From an uncultured Gammaproteobacteria bacterium (lineage in GTDB: Bacteria > Pseudomonadota > Gammaproteobacteria > Ga0077536), in contig CAIPNE010000684.1 of assembly GCA_903866355.1 (NCBI GenBank), positions 1 to 17,227 of the forward strand: a stretch of 17,227 bases of DNA, given 5' to 3'. This document shows, piece by piece, positions 1 to 6,721 of this stretch (within the stretch, counting starts at the first letter, position 1; each line of letters opens with the position of its first letter). The translations under genes were made by a program, and so were the position numbers. Below the pieces are notes generated by a model, which was not told where the DNA came from, searched no databases, and saw nothing but the letters and a program-made list of their open reading frames with translations.

Positions 1-148
1 AGGCTGGGATCTTTCTAACGAAAGGGCGATGCTCGGTGCCTTCGGGCGCCGGTGCCAAGCGTCCCGGCATTCGCTAGGCCGGGGGGTTCGCGCGGTCACG
101 TTTTCTGGGAGTCCCCAGCAAGCGCCGTGATAGAGAAAAGGCCAGCCT
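1..148 (+). ncRNA. possible structured RNA or leader, class unknown
   Basis: This stretch contains several nested self-complementary segments. AGGCTGG at 1-7 is an exact complement of CCAGCCT at 142-148. Inside lie CTTTC/GAAAG around 11-24, a seven-pair stem capped by a TTCG loop around 34-51, CCCGGC/GCCGGG around 63-83, and TCACG/CGTGA (97-101 with 126-130) enclosing CTGGG/CCCAG. It lies directly upstream of the MFS gene, so a leader or riboswitch-like element is conceivable. I could not match it to RNase P, tmRNA, 6S RNA or any riboswitch consensus I know. Alternatively, frame 2 is open from the window edge to a stop at 128-130, so part could be the tail of an upstream gene. Which strand is transcribed is unknown. 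Confidence 0.25.
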
Positions 149-172
149 AATGATTCGGCTCCAAAACGTTCG

Positions 173-1402
173 ATGATGTCGCGCGCGACTCGCCCACCGC
201 TTCCTAGGCTGCTGTGGATTCTCGGCTCTATCAGTCTCTTCGCCGATCTTGCTGGGGAAATGACCTATCCCTTATTGCCCATCTTCGTCACCGGTGTACT
301 GGGCGCCAGTCCCGCTGCGCTGGGCCTAATCGAGGGCTTCGCGGAGGCCATTGTCAGCATCATGCGAGGGCTAACCGGCTACTACAGCGATGCCACAGGC
401 CACCGCGTGCGTTGGGTTGGCCGCGGCTACGGGCTCGCCTTCATGGGGAAATTATTGGTCATGGCCGCCACCCATTGGGGCTTTGTTTTCTTCGGACGAA
501 CCCTAGACCGCATTGGAAAAGGCGTTCGCGGCGCGCCACGCGACGCGATCATCGCGGACATTGTTGCCGTTGAGGATCGCGGGCGCGCGTTCGGTTTTCA
601 CCGCACGCTAGATTCGCTAGGCGGGGTTGGCGGCGCGCTGATTGCCGCAGCACTGCTGACGTGGCTGCTGGGCTGGCGCGCGGCGACGCCGCAGGACGCG
701 CCCAGCTTCCGCATCATCTTCGCCATCGCCGCACTGTCCTCAGGCATTGCGTTTTTTCTCACCTGGCTGATTGCGCGAACGCCGCCAGCGCAGGTGGCGC
801 AACGGAAAAAAGATTTTATTCAGTCATCGAACGTTCCTTTTGGCAAAAATTTCTGGCTGGCGATGATCGGGCCTGTGTTGTTCACGTTGGGCAATTCCAG
901 CGAGACGTTTTTATTGTTGCGCGCGCTAGATCTTGGAGCGTCGCCCGTGAAATGTATTTTGCTTTATGCATTTTTTAATGCAGCGTCCAGCATTGCCAGC
1001 TATCCCGCCGGGATGCTTAGCGACCGTCATGGTCGCTGGCCTGTACTGGCAACGGGATGGGGGCTGTTTGCGGTGAGTTATGCCGGTTTCGCCACGCTAG
1101 GGCGAGATTCATCGTGGCTGATTTGGGCGCTCTTTGGTTTGACGGGCGTCAGTTTGGCCTGTACCGAGGGTGCCGCACGCGCCATGGTGGTGGATTACGC
1201 ACCGCGGGTGCGTTTGGCTTCTGCGCTGGGCTTATTGGGTTTTCTTCAGGGTGCCGGCGCACTCATTGCGAGTGTGATGGCGGGCATTCTGTGGAGCCAC
1301 GGTCGACCTGAAATCGCCTTCTGGTTAGGCAGCGGCTTCGCAGTTGCGGCCCTGGTGGTCTTGCCGTGGGCACCTCGGGGGAGCGCACCGGCGTCGCCAT
1401 AA
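173..1402 (+). CDS. MFS transporter
   Basis: This 409-residue protein of the major facilitator superfamily is a proton-coupled or uniport permease of the inner membrane; its substrate cannot be told from sequence. It has about twelve hydrophobic segments. The N-terminal signature SLFADLAGEMTYPLLPIFVT is typical of a widespread uncharacterised MFS group. The loop after TM2 carries the acidic and arginine-rich YYSDATGHRVRWVGRGYG segment. The second half repeats the pattern with AGMLSDRHGRWPVL. GKGVRGAPRDAIIADI is the conserved loop of this subfamily. Two ATG codons are adjacent (173 and 176) and neither has a clear ribosome binding site, so the start is uncertain by one codon. The gene is transcribed towards hsp20, which converges on it. 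No neighbouring gene suggests a substrate. Confidence 0.9.
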   Translation: MMSRATRPPLPRLLWILGSISLFADLAGEMTYPLLPIFVTGVLGASPAALGLIEGFAEAIVSIMRGLTGYYSDATGHRVRWVGRGYGLAFMGKLLVMAATHWGFVFFGRTLDRIGKGVRGAPRDAIIADIVAVEDRGRAFGFHRTLDSLGGVGGALIAAALLTWLLGWRAATPQDAPSFRIIFAIAALSSGIAFFLTWLIARTPPAQVAQRKKDFIQSSNVPFGKNFWLAMIGPVLFTLGNSSETFLLLRALDLGASPVKCILLYAFFNAASSIASYPAGMLSDRHGRWPVLATGWGLFAVSYAGFATLGRDSSWLIWALFGLTGVSLACTEGAARAMVVDYAPRVRLASALGLLGFLQGAGALIASVMAGILWSHGRPEIAFWLGSGFAVAALVVLPWAPRGSAPASP

Positions 1403-1486
1403 GACAGCACGTTGGCCGAGGTAGAAAGCTTTTGGGGTGCTTGGGTTGCTCTGTCGCGATAACGTCGAGGGGAACGTGACTACCCT

Positions 1487-1507
1487 AAAACACGGGCTAT
1501 TTAGCCC
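1487..1507 (-). terminator. weak candidate terminator downstream of hsp20
   Basis: On the minus strand GGGCT-AAAT-AGCCC forms a five-pair hairpin (1494-1507), followed after GTG by TTTT (1490-1487). It lies 115 bases beyond the hsp20 stop, in the convergent gap with the MFS gene. The short stem and short T tract make it a weak call. Confidence 0.3.
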
Positions 1508-1621
1508 AATACTCAGCCGGACCCGCGAGAACAAAACCCACGCCCGCCTGCAGGGCGAGGTGAGAGCAACACCCCCCACCATCACCCGCGCCATCGCGAG
1601 GCCAGCTGGCCCCGTCGCTGG

Positions 1622-2059
1622 TTAGCTTTTTACCTCAATTTTACGGCCCCGAATGGCCACCCGTTTAGGGATCTCAATCTCGAGAACACCGTCTTTGTTA
1701 GAGGCTTTTATTTGTTCGGCATCTGCGGTATCCGGCATGGCGAAACGGCGGTAAAAAACGCCACGGGAACGTTCCAGACGGTGGAACCCACCCTTGTTTT
1801 CCTCCTTTTCATGGCTGCGTTCGCCCCGAATGGTGAGCGCACCGTTCTCCATGGTGATTTCAATTTCATCCGGCTTAACGCCTGGAAGATCGGCCTTGAT
1901 GATGAACCTTTCGGGTTCTTCCTTTATATCGACTAACGGCATCCAAGCACTGGTCGCAACGTTACTGCTTTCACTATCCGGCGCGGCGCGCCATAGATCA
2001 TTCAGTTGCTGCTGAAAACGACTCAAGATGTCGGCTGGTTCGTAGCGGGTAATGGCCAT
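1622..2059 (-). CDS. small heat shock protein, Hsp20 / alpha-crystallin family
   Basis: This ATP-independent holdase chaperone binds unfolding proteins in the cytoplasm and passes them to DnaK/ClpB. The product is 145 aa, a normal length. A short N-terminal arm (1-40) includes FQQQLNDLW. The alpha-crystallin domain (about 40-135) starts at WMPLVDIKEE and contains the PGVKPDEIEITMENGALTI strand region, FYRRFAMPD and the hallmark GVLEIEIPK. The C-terminal tail ends in RKIEVKS, where IEV is the I-x-I/V motif used for oligomer assembly. The ATG at 2059 is preceded by a strong AAAGGAG with a six-base spacer, fixing the start. The untranslated region just upstream contains a nested inverted repeat that could regulate it (separate entry). 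I did not find a convincing sigma-32 promoter. Confidence 0.95.
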   Translation of the reverse strand: MAITRYEPADILSRFQQQLNDLWRAAPDSESSNVATSAWMPLVDIKEEPERFIIKADLPGVKPDEIEITMENGALTIRGERSHEKEENKGGFHRLERSRGVFYRRFAMPDTADAEQIKASNKDGVLEIEIPKRVAIRGRKIEVKS

Positions 2060-2078
2060 GGGTGACTCCTTTGTTAAT

Positions 2079-2134
2079 GATCAAATTTGCAATGAGCCGC
2101 TACTCTAGGCGCTCAGCGGCGCGCTAATTTGATC
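2079..2134 (-). promoter_or_regulatory. nested inverted repeat upstream of hsp20
   Basis: GATCAAATT at 2079-2087 and AATTTGATC at 2126-2134 are perfect nine-base inverted arms. Inside them GCCGCT (2096-2101) and AGCGGC (2115-2120) form a second pair of arms. In the hsp20 transcript direction the structure ends about eight bases before the AAAGGAG ribosome binding site. If transcribed it would form a long interrupted hairpin; as DNA it could be a repressor operator. Small heat shock genes in proteobacteria are often controlled by RNA thermometers, but a classic ROSE element hides the ribosome binding site and this one does not obviously do so. Confidence 0.5.
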
Positions 2135-2400
2135 CTCATCAAGTCTCAGCATCTCGTCCCCGGCGGCCTCATGGTTTTTTTTACCGCCCCTGCGCAAGCG
2201 GCACCCATGCGCTATCAAGCCAGCAATAGGTCGCGCGGTGGGGCAAAAAAACGCCATAGCTTGGCGCGCCTAAGGTCGGGACGGGGCGAAGGCGTTAGGC
2301 TTGAAACAGCGAGGTTGCCAGCCCGTTAGGGTGCCGTCGTGCTGGCTAGTTTGGCGATTTTATTGGGGCGAAAGCCGCCTGGACTTCGCTGCCATTGGCG
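2135..2400. other. gene-free spacer between hsp20 and the potassium channel
   Basis: Together with the hsp20 upstream region this makes a 341-base gap. It contains an eight-T run at about 2174-2181, a seven-A run near 2243-2249, and a GCCAGC/GCTGGC pair near 2318-2345. No open frame shows family features: the longest (from a TTG near 2129) is 66 residues and basic, without recognisable domains. I see no convincing terminator for the channel gene. Confidence 0.6.
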
Positions 2401-2859
2401 CTAGTCGGATTTCCAGAAGCGCTGCATTTCGAGGAAAGTGAACGATGCCGACCACGTGATCAGCACGAAGCCAGTCAAGGCCTCGGTGCCCGTCAGGAAG
2501 CGGATGGCGCCTTCGGGAACGAGGTCACCCAGACCGAGGGTGGTATAGACCACCGCCGAAAAATAGACCATATCGAGCAGGCTGCCCCCTGATCCATGGA
2601 TTTGGCTGACGGTTGGATCGCCTAATAAAACAAAATAGCCGACGCCGAAAATCCAGATTTCCATCACGTGGAGCGCCAAAAGGCCAAAGATAAGCAACAA
2701 GATCCGGCGTCGGCGAATGCCGGAATGCATCCTTATCAAGGCGCGACTCAGCCAAGAAAACACTTCGTAATGCAGCAAGACGCAGGCGAGCACCGTGAAC
2801 CCGGTGACTAAGACCACGAGGATGTTTGGGCCGCTAAAAAGCGCTGCGTTTGCGGTCAT
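2401..2859 (-). CDS. two-transmembrane-type potassium/ion channel protein
   Basis: This 152-residue inner-membrane protein has the ion-channel (pore-loop) fold. Hydrophobic segments run at about 11-30, 52-80 and 122-142. The pore helix and selectivity filter are at 98-112, reading YTTLGLGDLVP. The filter is GLG rather than the canonical GYG, a variant seen in bacterial homologues of this small channel family. There is no cytoplasmic RCK/TrkA-N domain. An ATG 48 bases upstream (2907) is in frame but has no ribosome binding site. The ATG at 2859 follows GGGA about eight bases upstream, so I prefer it. Ion selectivity is inferred from the filter only. It is a single gene between hsp20 and the tRNA cluster with no evident partner. 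Confidence 0.85.
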   Translation of the reverse strand: MTANAALFSGPNILVVLVTGFTVLACVLLHYEVFSWLSRALIRMHSGIRRRRILLLIFGLLALHVMEIWIFGVGYFVLLGDPTVSQIHGSGGSLLDMVYFSAVVYTTLGLGDLVPEGAIRFLTGTEALTGFVLITWSASFTFLEMQRFWKSD

Positions 2860-3137
2860 AGCATCATCCCGTGGCAAACCTCTGTCGCCTGCAAAGGTAG
2901 GCTGCACTCATATTGCGATTAACGGTTTAATTTTGGTTGATCCGGCTCAATCGCGGGCCCACCACAACGCGGCGTGATGGCATCGTCGGCCCCACGCCGG
3001 TCGCGTTGTCGCTAGGCGAAGACGATCTGCTTGGCACGCACGCACCGTGTGTTAACGGCGACGTACGAGGGCTGAATATCCGGCCGGCCTGCGGCCTGAC
3101 GCGCGCAGTGCTACAAACACCGCAAGGCGGCGATAGA

Positions 3138-3213
<76 letters not shown>

Positions 3214-3241
3214 CGAGAAATGCCTACAACCTAAGGATAAA

Positions 3242-3318
3242 TGGGGCGAGCGATGGGGTTCGAACCCACGACATCAGGTACCACAAACCTGCGCTCTACC
3301 AACTGAGCTACGCCCGCC
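3242..3318 (-). tRNA. tRNA-His (GTG)
   Basis: The acceptor stem has eight pairs, including the extra G-1 opposite C73, the identity element unique to tRNA-His. The anticodon loop carries GTG. The T loop is TTCGAAC and CCA is encoded at 3244-3242. It is the third gene of the cluster. Confidence 0.97.
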
Positions 3319-3386
3319 ATCGATCCTGCTGGTTATCTTCCGCCAACCTTACACCCGCATCAGCGCGCTCTTTGCCAAGCGAACAG

Positions 3387-3463
3387 TGGCGCGCCTGGCA
3401 GGACTCGAACCTGCTACCCTCGGCTTAGAAGGCCGATGCTCTATCCGGATGAGCTACAGGCGC
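3387..3463 (-). tRNA. tRNA-Arg (TCT)
   Basis: The acceptor stem GCGCCTG/CAGGCGC and the T stem GCAGG/CCTGC are perfect. The anticodon loop CTTCTAA gives TCT, which reads the AGA/AGG codons. CCA is encoded at 3389-3387. It is the second gene of the cluster. Confidence 0.96.
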
Positions 3464-3494
3464 ATTCGAAACCCTAAAAATTACGGTTGTTGGG

Positions 3495-3571
<77 letters not shown>

Positions 3572-3613
3572 AATTCTTCGTAAGACGGCCAGTTCCGCCG
3601 CGAAAGGTGGCCG

Positions 3614-3642
3614 ATGATACGCAGCACTGCCGCGGGAATCAA
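3614..3642 (-). promoter_or_regulatory. sigma-70-type promoter of the tRNA cluster
   Basis: On the minus strand TTGATT (3642-3637, four of six matches to the -35 consensus) and TATCAT (3619-3614, five of six to the -10) are separated by exactly 17 bases. The base run after the -10 begins CGGCCACC, a GC-rich discriminator like those of stringently controlled stable-RNA promoters. Predicted start is near 3606, giving a leader of about 35 bases before tRNA-Pro. It lies within the leader region of the divergent ppiB. Confidence 0.7.
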
Positions 3643-3763
3643 CGCGCGCGACACGCACTTGTGCTTGCGGGCGACGCCGACCTCCAGCACCATTCCGCCC
3701 CGTGGGCGAGATCGCAAGCGTTCCGCCCACCAACCTCATAACTTGCTAGCGAAAGGACCCCCC

Positions 3764-4267
3764 ATGCCCGGCACCCGCGTTCGTCTCGAAACCACCCACG
3801 GCCAGATCGCCATTGAACTGTTCGACGAGCTGGCACCCGCCACCGTCGCCAGTTTTCTCCAGTACGTGAACGACGGCTTCTATGCCGGCACCATTTTTCA
3901 TCGCGTGATCGATGGCTTCATGATCCAGGGCGGCGGCATGGATAAAGCCATGAAACAGAAAGCCACCCGCGCACCAGTGGCCAACGAAGCCACTAATGGC
4001 CTTAAAAACGACCTTGGAACGCTGGCGATGGCGCGTACCAACGACCCCCATTCCGCCACAGCGCAATTTTTTATCAACGTCAAAAACAATGACTTCCTCA
4101 ATCACCGCGACCAGTCAGGTCCGGGCTGGGGTTATTGCGTGTTTGGCAAGGTGGTAGAGGGAATGGACGTTGTCGATGCGATCAAGGGCGTGGCTACCGG
4201 CCGCAGCGGCGGTATGACCGATGTGCCTGTGGAGAGCGTCGAGATCATTGCCGCGAACGTAGAGTAA
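3764..4267 (+). CDS. ppiB: peptidyl-prolyl cis-trans isomerase, cyclophilin type
   Basis: This protein catalyses isomerisation of prolyl peptide bonds during protein folding. It has 167 aa and no signal peptide, which matches the cytoplasmic PpiB form (about 164 aa) rather than periplasmic PpiA. Cyclophilin motifs are in order: VRLETTHGQIAIELF, the catalytic FHRVIDGFMIQGGG with the active-site arginine, MARTNDPHSATAQFFINV, and WGYCVFGKVVEGMDVVDAI. The open frame extends 150 bases further upstream, through the tRNA promoter region, but that part is not cyclophilin-like. The ATG at 3764 is preceded by GAAAGGA at a six-base spacing, so it is the start. lpxH follows after only eight bases, so the two probably share a transcript, a frequent arrangement in gammaproteobacteria. 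Confidence 0.96.
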   Translation: MPGTRVRLETTHGQIAIELFDELAPATVASFLQYVNDGFYAGTIFHRVIDGFMIQGGGMDKAMKQKATRAPVANEATNGLKNDLGTLAMARTNDPHSATAQFFINVKNNDFLNHRDQSGPGWGYCVFGKVVEGMDVVDAIKGVATGRSGGMTDVPVESVEIIAANVE

Positions 4268-4275
4268 GGCGGACG

Positions 4276-5049
4276 GTGGTGCGGCCTACGCTGTTTTTAT
4301 CCGACGCCCACCTGAGTGTGGAGCGGCCAGCGCAAATCGCGATGTTTCGCGACGTGCTGGCCCGTGCGGCCGCACTGGGTGCCGAGGTTTATATTCTGGG
4401 TGACCTCGTGGAGTTCTGGCTAGGCGACGACGACGACGCGCCCACTATGCGCGCCGTGGTGGAGGCGCTCGCCGAATACTCGGCGGCGGGTGGGGTGCTC
4501 AAGGTCTCGCTTGGCAACCGCGACTTTTTGTTTGGTGAGCGTTTTTGCGAGGAAACTGGCGCGACGCTCCTACCCGACTACCTCACGGTGCAGCTCCATG
4601 GCCAAAGCGTCTTGCTCACGCACGGCGATTTACTCTGCACGCGGGATCTAAAATATCAGGCGTTTCGCGGCTACGTACGCGACCCCCAGAATCAACAAAA
4701 ATTTCTGGGTGCACCGCTGGCGCAACGCCGCCAAATCGCGGCCCAAATGCGCGAGGGCACGCAGGCCTCGATGCTGGAAAAAAATGACGACATCATGGAT
4801 GTCGATGAAGACGAAGTGCAGCAAGTAATGCTGGCACAGGGTGCCACCATCCTCATCCATGGTCATACCCACCGCCCGGCCGTGCATACGCTGAGTTTCC
4901 CCGATGGCCAGCCTAGGCTGCGTTATGTGCTGGGCGACTGGTACCACACCGGTACTGTGCTGTGGGTGGAAGACGGCGCCTATCGGCTACTCAGCACCAC
5001 GGAGTTTGTGCATCCCGAGGGGGTTATCAGCGCTGAGCCCAGCGTGTAA
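4276..5049 (+). CDS. lpxH: UDP-2,3-diacylglucosamine diphosphatase (lipid A biosynthesis)
   Basis: LpxH hydrolyses UDP-2,3-diacylglucosamine to lipid X and UMP at the inner face of the inner membrane, the fourth step of lipid A synthesis. The calcineurin-like metallophosphoesterase motifs are present in order: LFLSDAHLS (DxH), ILGDLVEFWLGDDDD, LGNRDF (GNRD), LLTHGDLLCT (GD) and LIHGHTHRPA (GHTH). Length is about 257 aa, against about 240 in E. coli. The open frame reaches back into ppiB, but similarity begins at TLFLSD. I place the start at GTG 4276, six bases after AAGG (4266-4269). The very next codon (4279) is also GTG and equally possible. The last 21 codons overlap the end of the convergent ampD by 63 bases. 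Confidence 0.95.
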   Translation: MVRPTLFLSDAHLSVERPAQIAMFRDVLARAAALGAEVYILGDLVEFWLGDDDDAPTMRAVVEALAEYSAAGGVLKVSLGNRDFLFGERFCEETGATLLPDYLTVQLHGQSVLLTHGDLLCTRDLKYQAFRGYVRDPQNQQKFLGAPLAQRRQIAAQMREGTQASMLEKNDDIMDVDEDEVQQVMLAQGATILIHGHTHRPAVHTLSFPDGQPRLRYVLGDWYHTGTVLWVEDGAYRLLSTTEFVHPEGVISAEPSV

Positions 5050-5607
5050 ACGCGCCCAGTCGAAGTGCGGCCCGGGGTCGGTTTTGCGCCCCGGGGCAAG
5101 CGCCGAATGGCCGGCGATGCGCGCCGGCGTGAGCGCCGGGTAAGTCCCCTGCAACAGCCGCGTCAAGCGGACTAACTGGTGGTACTGCGCAGCGGTAAAA
5201 ATATCCTCATCACTGCCTTCAAGCTCGATACCAATAGAAAAATCGTTGCAGGCGGGGCGCCCCTCAAAAATGGATACGCCGGCATGCCAGGCGCGCCGAT
5301 CCGTGGCGACGAACTGGATAATCTCGCCGTCGCGACGCACGAGAAAATGCGCCGAGACGCGCAGCCCACGCAGGCTCTCAAAGCTCGGATGGGCCGAGCA
5401 TTCCAATTCATTCAAAAATAAGTCGGTGATATGCGGGCCGCCGTAATGACCGGCCGGCAGGCTAATGGCATGTATCACCAATAAATCGATGAGTACATCC
5501 GATGGGCGGGCATCGTGGTTGGGCGAAGGGCAATGGCGGCTGGGTGTACACCAACCCGCCGTGAGTTGTAGCGGCGGGTACGCGTTGGGCGCCACGGTCT
5601 CAGGCAT
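4987..5607 (-). CDS. ampD: 1,6-anhydro-N-acetylmuramyl-L-alanine amidase AmpD
   Basis: AmpD is the cytoplasmic zinc amidase that removes the peptide from 1,6-anhydroMurNAc-peptides during cell-wall recycling; its loss derepresses ampC beta-lactamase in bacteria that have AmpR. It is 206 aa with the amidase_2 fold. The predicted zinc ligands are His46 (LLVIHAISLP), His167 (IAGHSALAPGRK) and Asp177 (KTDPGPHFDWAR). LRVSAHFLVRRDGEIIQFV and RAWHAGVS are also typical. The frame is open far upstream inside egtD, but homology begins near MPETVAPN, at ATG 5607. That ATG overlaps the egtD stop by eight bases, which suggests translational coupling. No ampE follows; the 3' end instead overlaps lpxH. Confidence 0.95.
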   Translation of the reverse strand: MPETVAPNAYPPLQLTAGWCTPSRHCPSPNHDARPSDVLIDLLVIHAISLPAGHYGGPHITDLFLNELECSAHPSFESLRGLRVSAHFLVRRDGEIIQFVATDRRAWHAGVSIFEGRPACNDFSIGIELEGSDEDIFTAAQYHQLVRLTRLLQGTYPALTPARIAGHSALAPGRKTDPGPHFDWARLHAGLSADNPLGMHKLRGAE

Positions 5608-6598
5608 CGTCACGTCTCGCCAAGACCAAGGAGAAGGACTCGTCGACCCCGCTGAAATGGCGGTCCAGCCGTAATCCTGCAGCGGCCAGTAAGGCGCTGA
5701 GGGAGGCCGGCGAAAACTTGCGACTAATCTCTGTGCGGATGGTTTCGCCGGCGGCAAAATTGATCGACTCACCCAGCGCCGGGAGTGCCACGCGCTGCGC
5801 CACCAGGCTCTCCAAGTGCATTTCAATGCGTTGCGCCTCGGCGTTATAGAAAGCTCGATGCGCAAAGTTATCAGCGACAAAGTCAGCGCCGACCCCGGCA
5901 TTGAGTACCGAGAGCAAGTTGAGATTGAACTGCGCGGTCAGGCCGGCGGCATCGTTATAAGCGGCGTGCAGGGTCAGGGGATCTTTGATGCGGTCGGCAC
6001 CCAACAGTAAAAAATCGTCGGGGCGCATCAGGGTGCGCATCTCGGCGAGCAGGGCAATGGCGGCGGGCTGGTCGAAATTACCCAAGGTACCACCCAAAAA
6101 CATCAGCAGTTTGCGCCCGTGAATAGGCGGCAAATTGGCCAGCCCAGCGGTAAAATCCCCCAGCAAGGGGCGCACCGCCAGCCATGGAAATTGTTCACGT
6201 AGTAGCTCACCTGTGGCGAGCAGCACGGATTCGCAGACATCAAAGGGGTAGTAGCTGGCCGGGAGTGCGTGGGCCTCGCAGGCCTTGAACAGCGGTCCCA
6301 ATTTTGAGGCCACCCCACTCCCAAACTCGACAATGGACAGTGGTTGCGCGATCCCAATGAGTTCGTGGGCGTGTTGGGCGATGAGCGCGCGTTCGGCCCG
6401 GGTGGGGTAGTACTCGGGCGTGAGGCAGATGGCTTCAAATAGGCTAGAGCCGTGCGTGTCATAAAAATATTTGGGCGGCAGTTCGCGCGGGGCATGGAGC
6501 AAGCCCGCCCGCACATCTTCTATGAGCGTGGCAATTGCCCGCGAGGGTTTGACCGATTCCGCCGCAACGGCGGCCCTATCAACAGGAGAACTCAGCAT
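5600..6598 (-). CDS. egtD: L-histidine N(alpha)-methyltransferase (EgtD family)
   Basis: EgtD uses three SAM molecules to trimethylate histidine to hercynine, the first step of ergothioneine synthesis. The protein is 332 aa, close to the family norm. Family motifs: YFYDTHGSSLFEAIC (44-58), YYPTRAE (63-69), the SAM-binding EFGSG (91-95), FLGGTLGNF (167-175), AYNDAAGLTAQFN (213-225) and RTEISRKF (288-295). The Glu and Ser of the last motif correspond to histidine-binding residues in mycobacterial EgtD, which supports histidine as substrate. The ATG at 6598 is preceded by GAAGG at six bases. It is the first gene of an overlapping pair with ampD. No egtB (sulfoxide synthase) or egtE is nearby, so the final product is uncertain from this window. 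Confidence 0.92.
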   Translation of the reverse strand: MLSSPVDRAAVAAESVKPSRAIATLIEDVRAGLLHAPRELPPKYFYDTHGSSLFEAICLTPEYYPTRAERALIAQHAHELIGIAQPLSIVEFGSGVASKLGPLFKACEAHALPASYYPFDVCESVLLATGELLREQFPWLAVRPLLGDFTAGLANLPPIHGRKLLMFLGGTLGNFDQPAAIALLAEMRTLMRPDDFLLLGADRIKDPLTLHAAYNDAAGLTAQFNLNLLSVLNAGVGADFVADNFAHRAFYNAEAQRIEMHLESLVAQRVALPALGESINFAAGETIRTEISRKFSPASLSALLAAAGLRLDRHFSGVDESFSLVLARRDDA

Positions 6599-6640
6599 GA
6601 ATGACCTTCACAGGCGAGCCTAGGACGAGGCTGGGGGCAG

Positions 6641-6659
6641 AACCTTAACACCCAAGGTT
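6641..6659. promoter_or_regulatory. inverted repeat between egtD and nadC
   Basis: AACCTT (6641-6646) and AAGGTT (6654-6659) are inverted around a seven-base spacer. It lies 43 bases upstream of the egtD start, in the shared promoter region. It could be an operator half-site pair or chance. Confidence 0.3.
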
Positions 6660-6668
6660 TGAACCCGA

Positions 6669-6684
6669 TACCCGCCAGCGGGTA
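6669..6684. promoter_or_regulatory. perfect 16-base palindromic operator-like site
   Basis: TACCCGCCAGCGGGTA is a seven-base perfect inverted repeat around a two-base centre, midway between the divergent egtD (start 6598) and nadC (start 6722). On the plus strand it falls between a possible -35 (TTGAAC, 6659-6664) and a weak -10 (TAGGCT, 6683-6688), the position expected of a repressor site. The motif is not one I can assign to a known regulator. Confidence 0.5.
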
Positions 6685-6721
6685 GGCTACGCACCCCAGA
6701 TTGCCTTCAGGTTCTACCCAC

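Noticed and set aside
1600..1611. Twelve-base palindrome GGCCAGCTGGCC after hsp20
   Set aside because: No T tract follows on either strand and there is no promoter context, so it was not called as a terminator or operator.
2129..2329. Plus-strand 66-residue frame with a signal-peptide-like stretch
   Set aside because: It starts at TTG without a ribosome binding site, is basic and low in complexity after the hydrophobic patch, and overlaps the hsp20 control region. No support for a gene.
3110..3137. Possible terminator after tRNA-Lys
   Set aside because: On the minus strand CCGC-CTT-GCGG is followed only by TGTTTGT. A four-pair stem without a T tract is too weak to call.
3614..3763. 50-residue N-terminal extension of ppiB
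   Set aside because: It covers the divergent tRNA promoter, has no cyclophilin similarity, and the downstream ATG has a good ribosome binding site.
5607..5901. N-terminal extension of ampD inside egtD
   Set aside because: The frame is open, but its residues show no AmpD similarity and are the antisense-like shadow of egtD. The ATG at 5607 overlapping the egtD stop is the better start.
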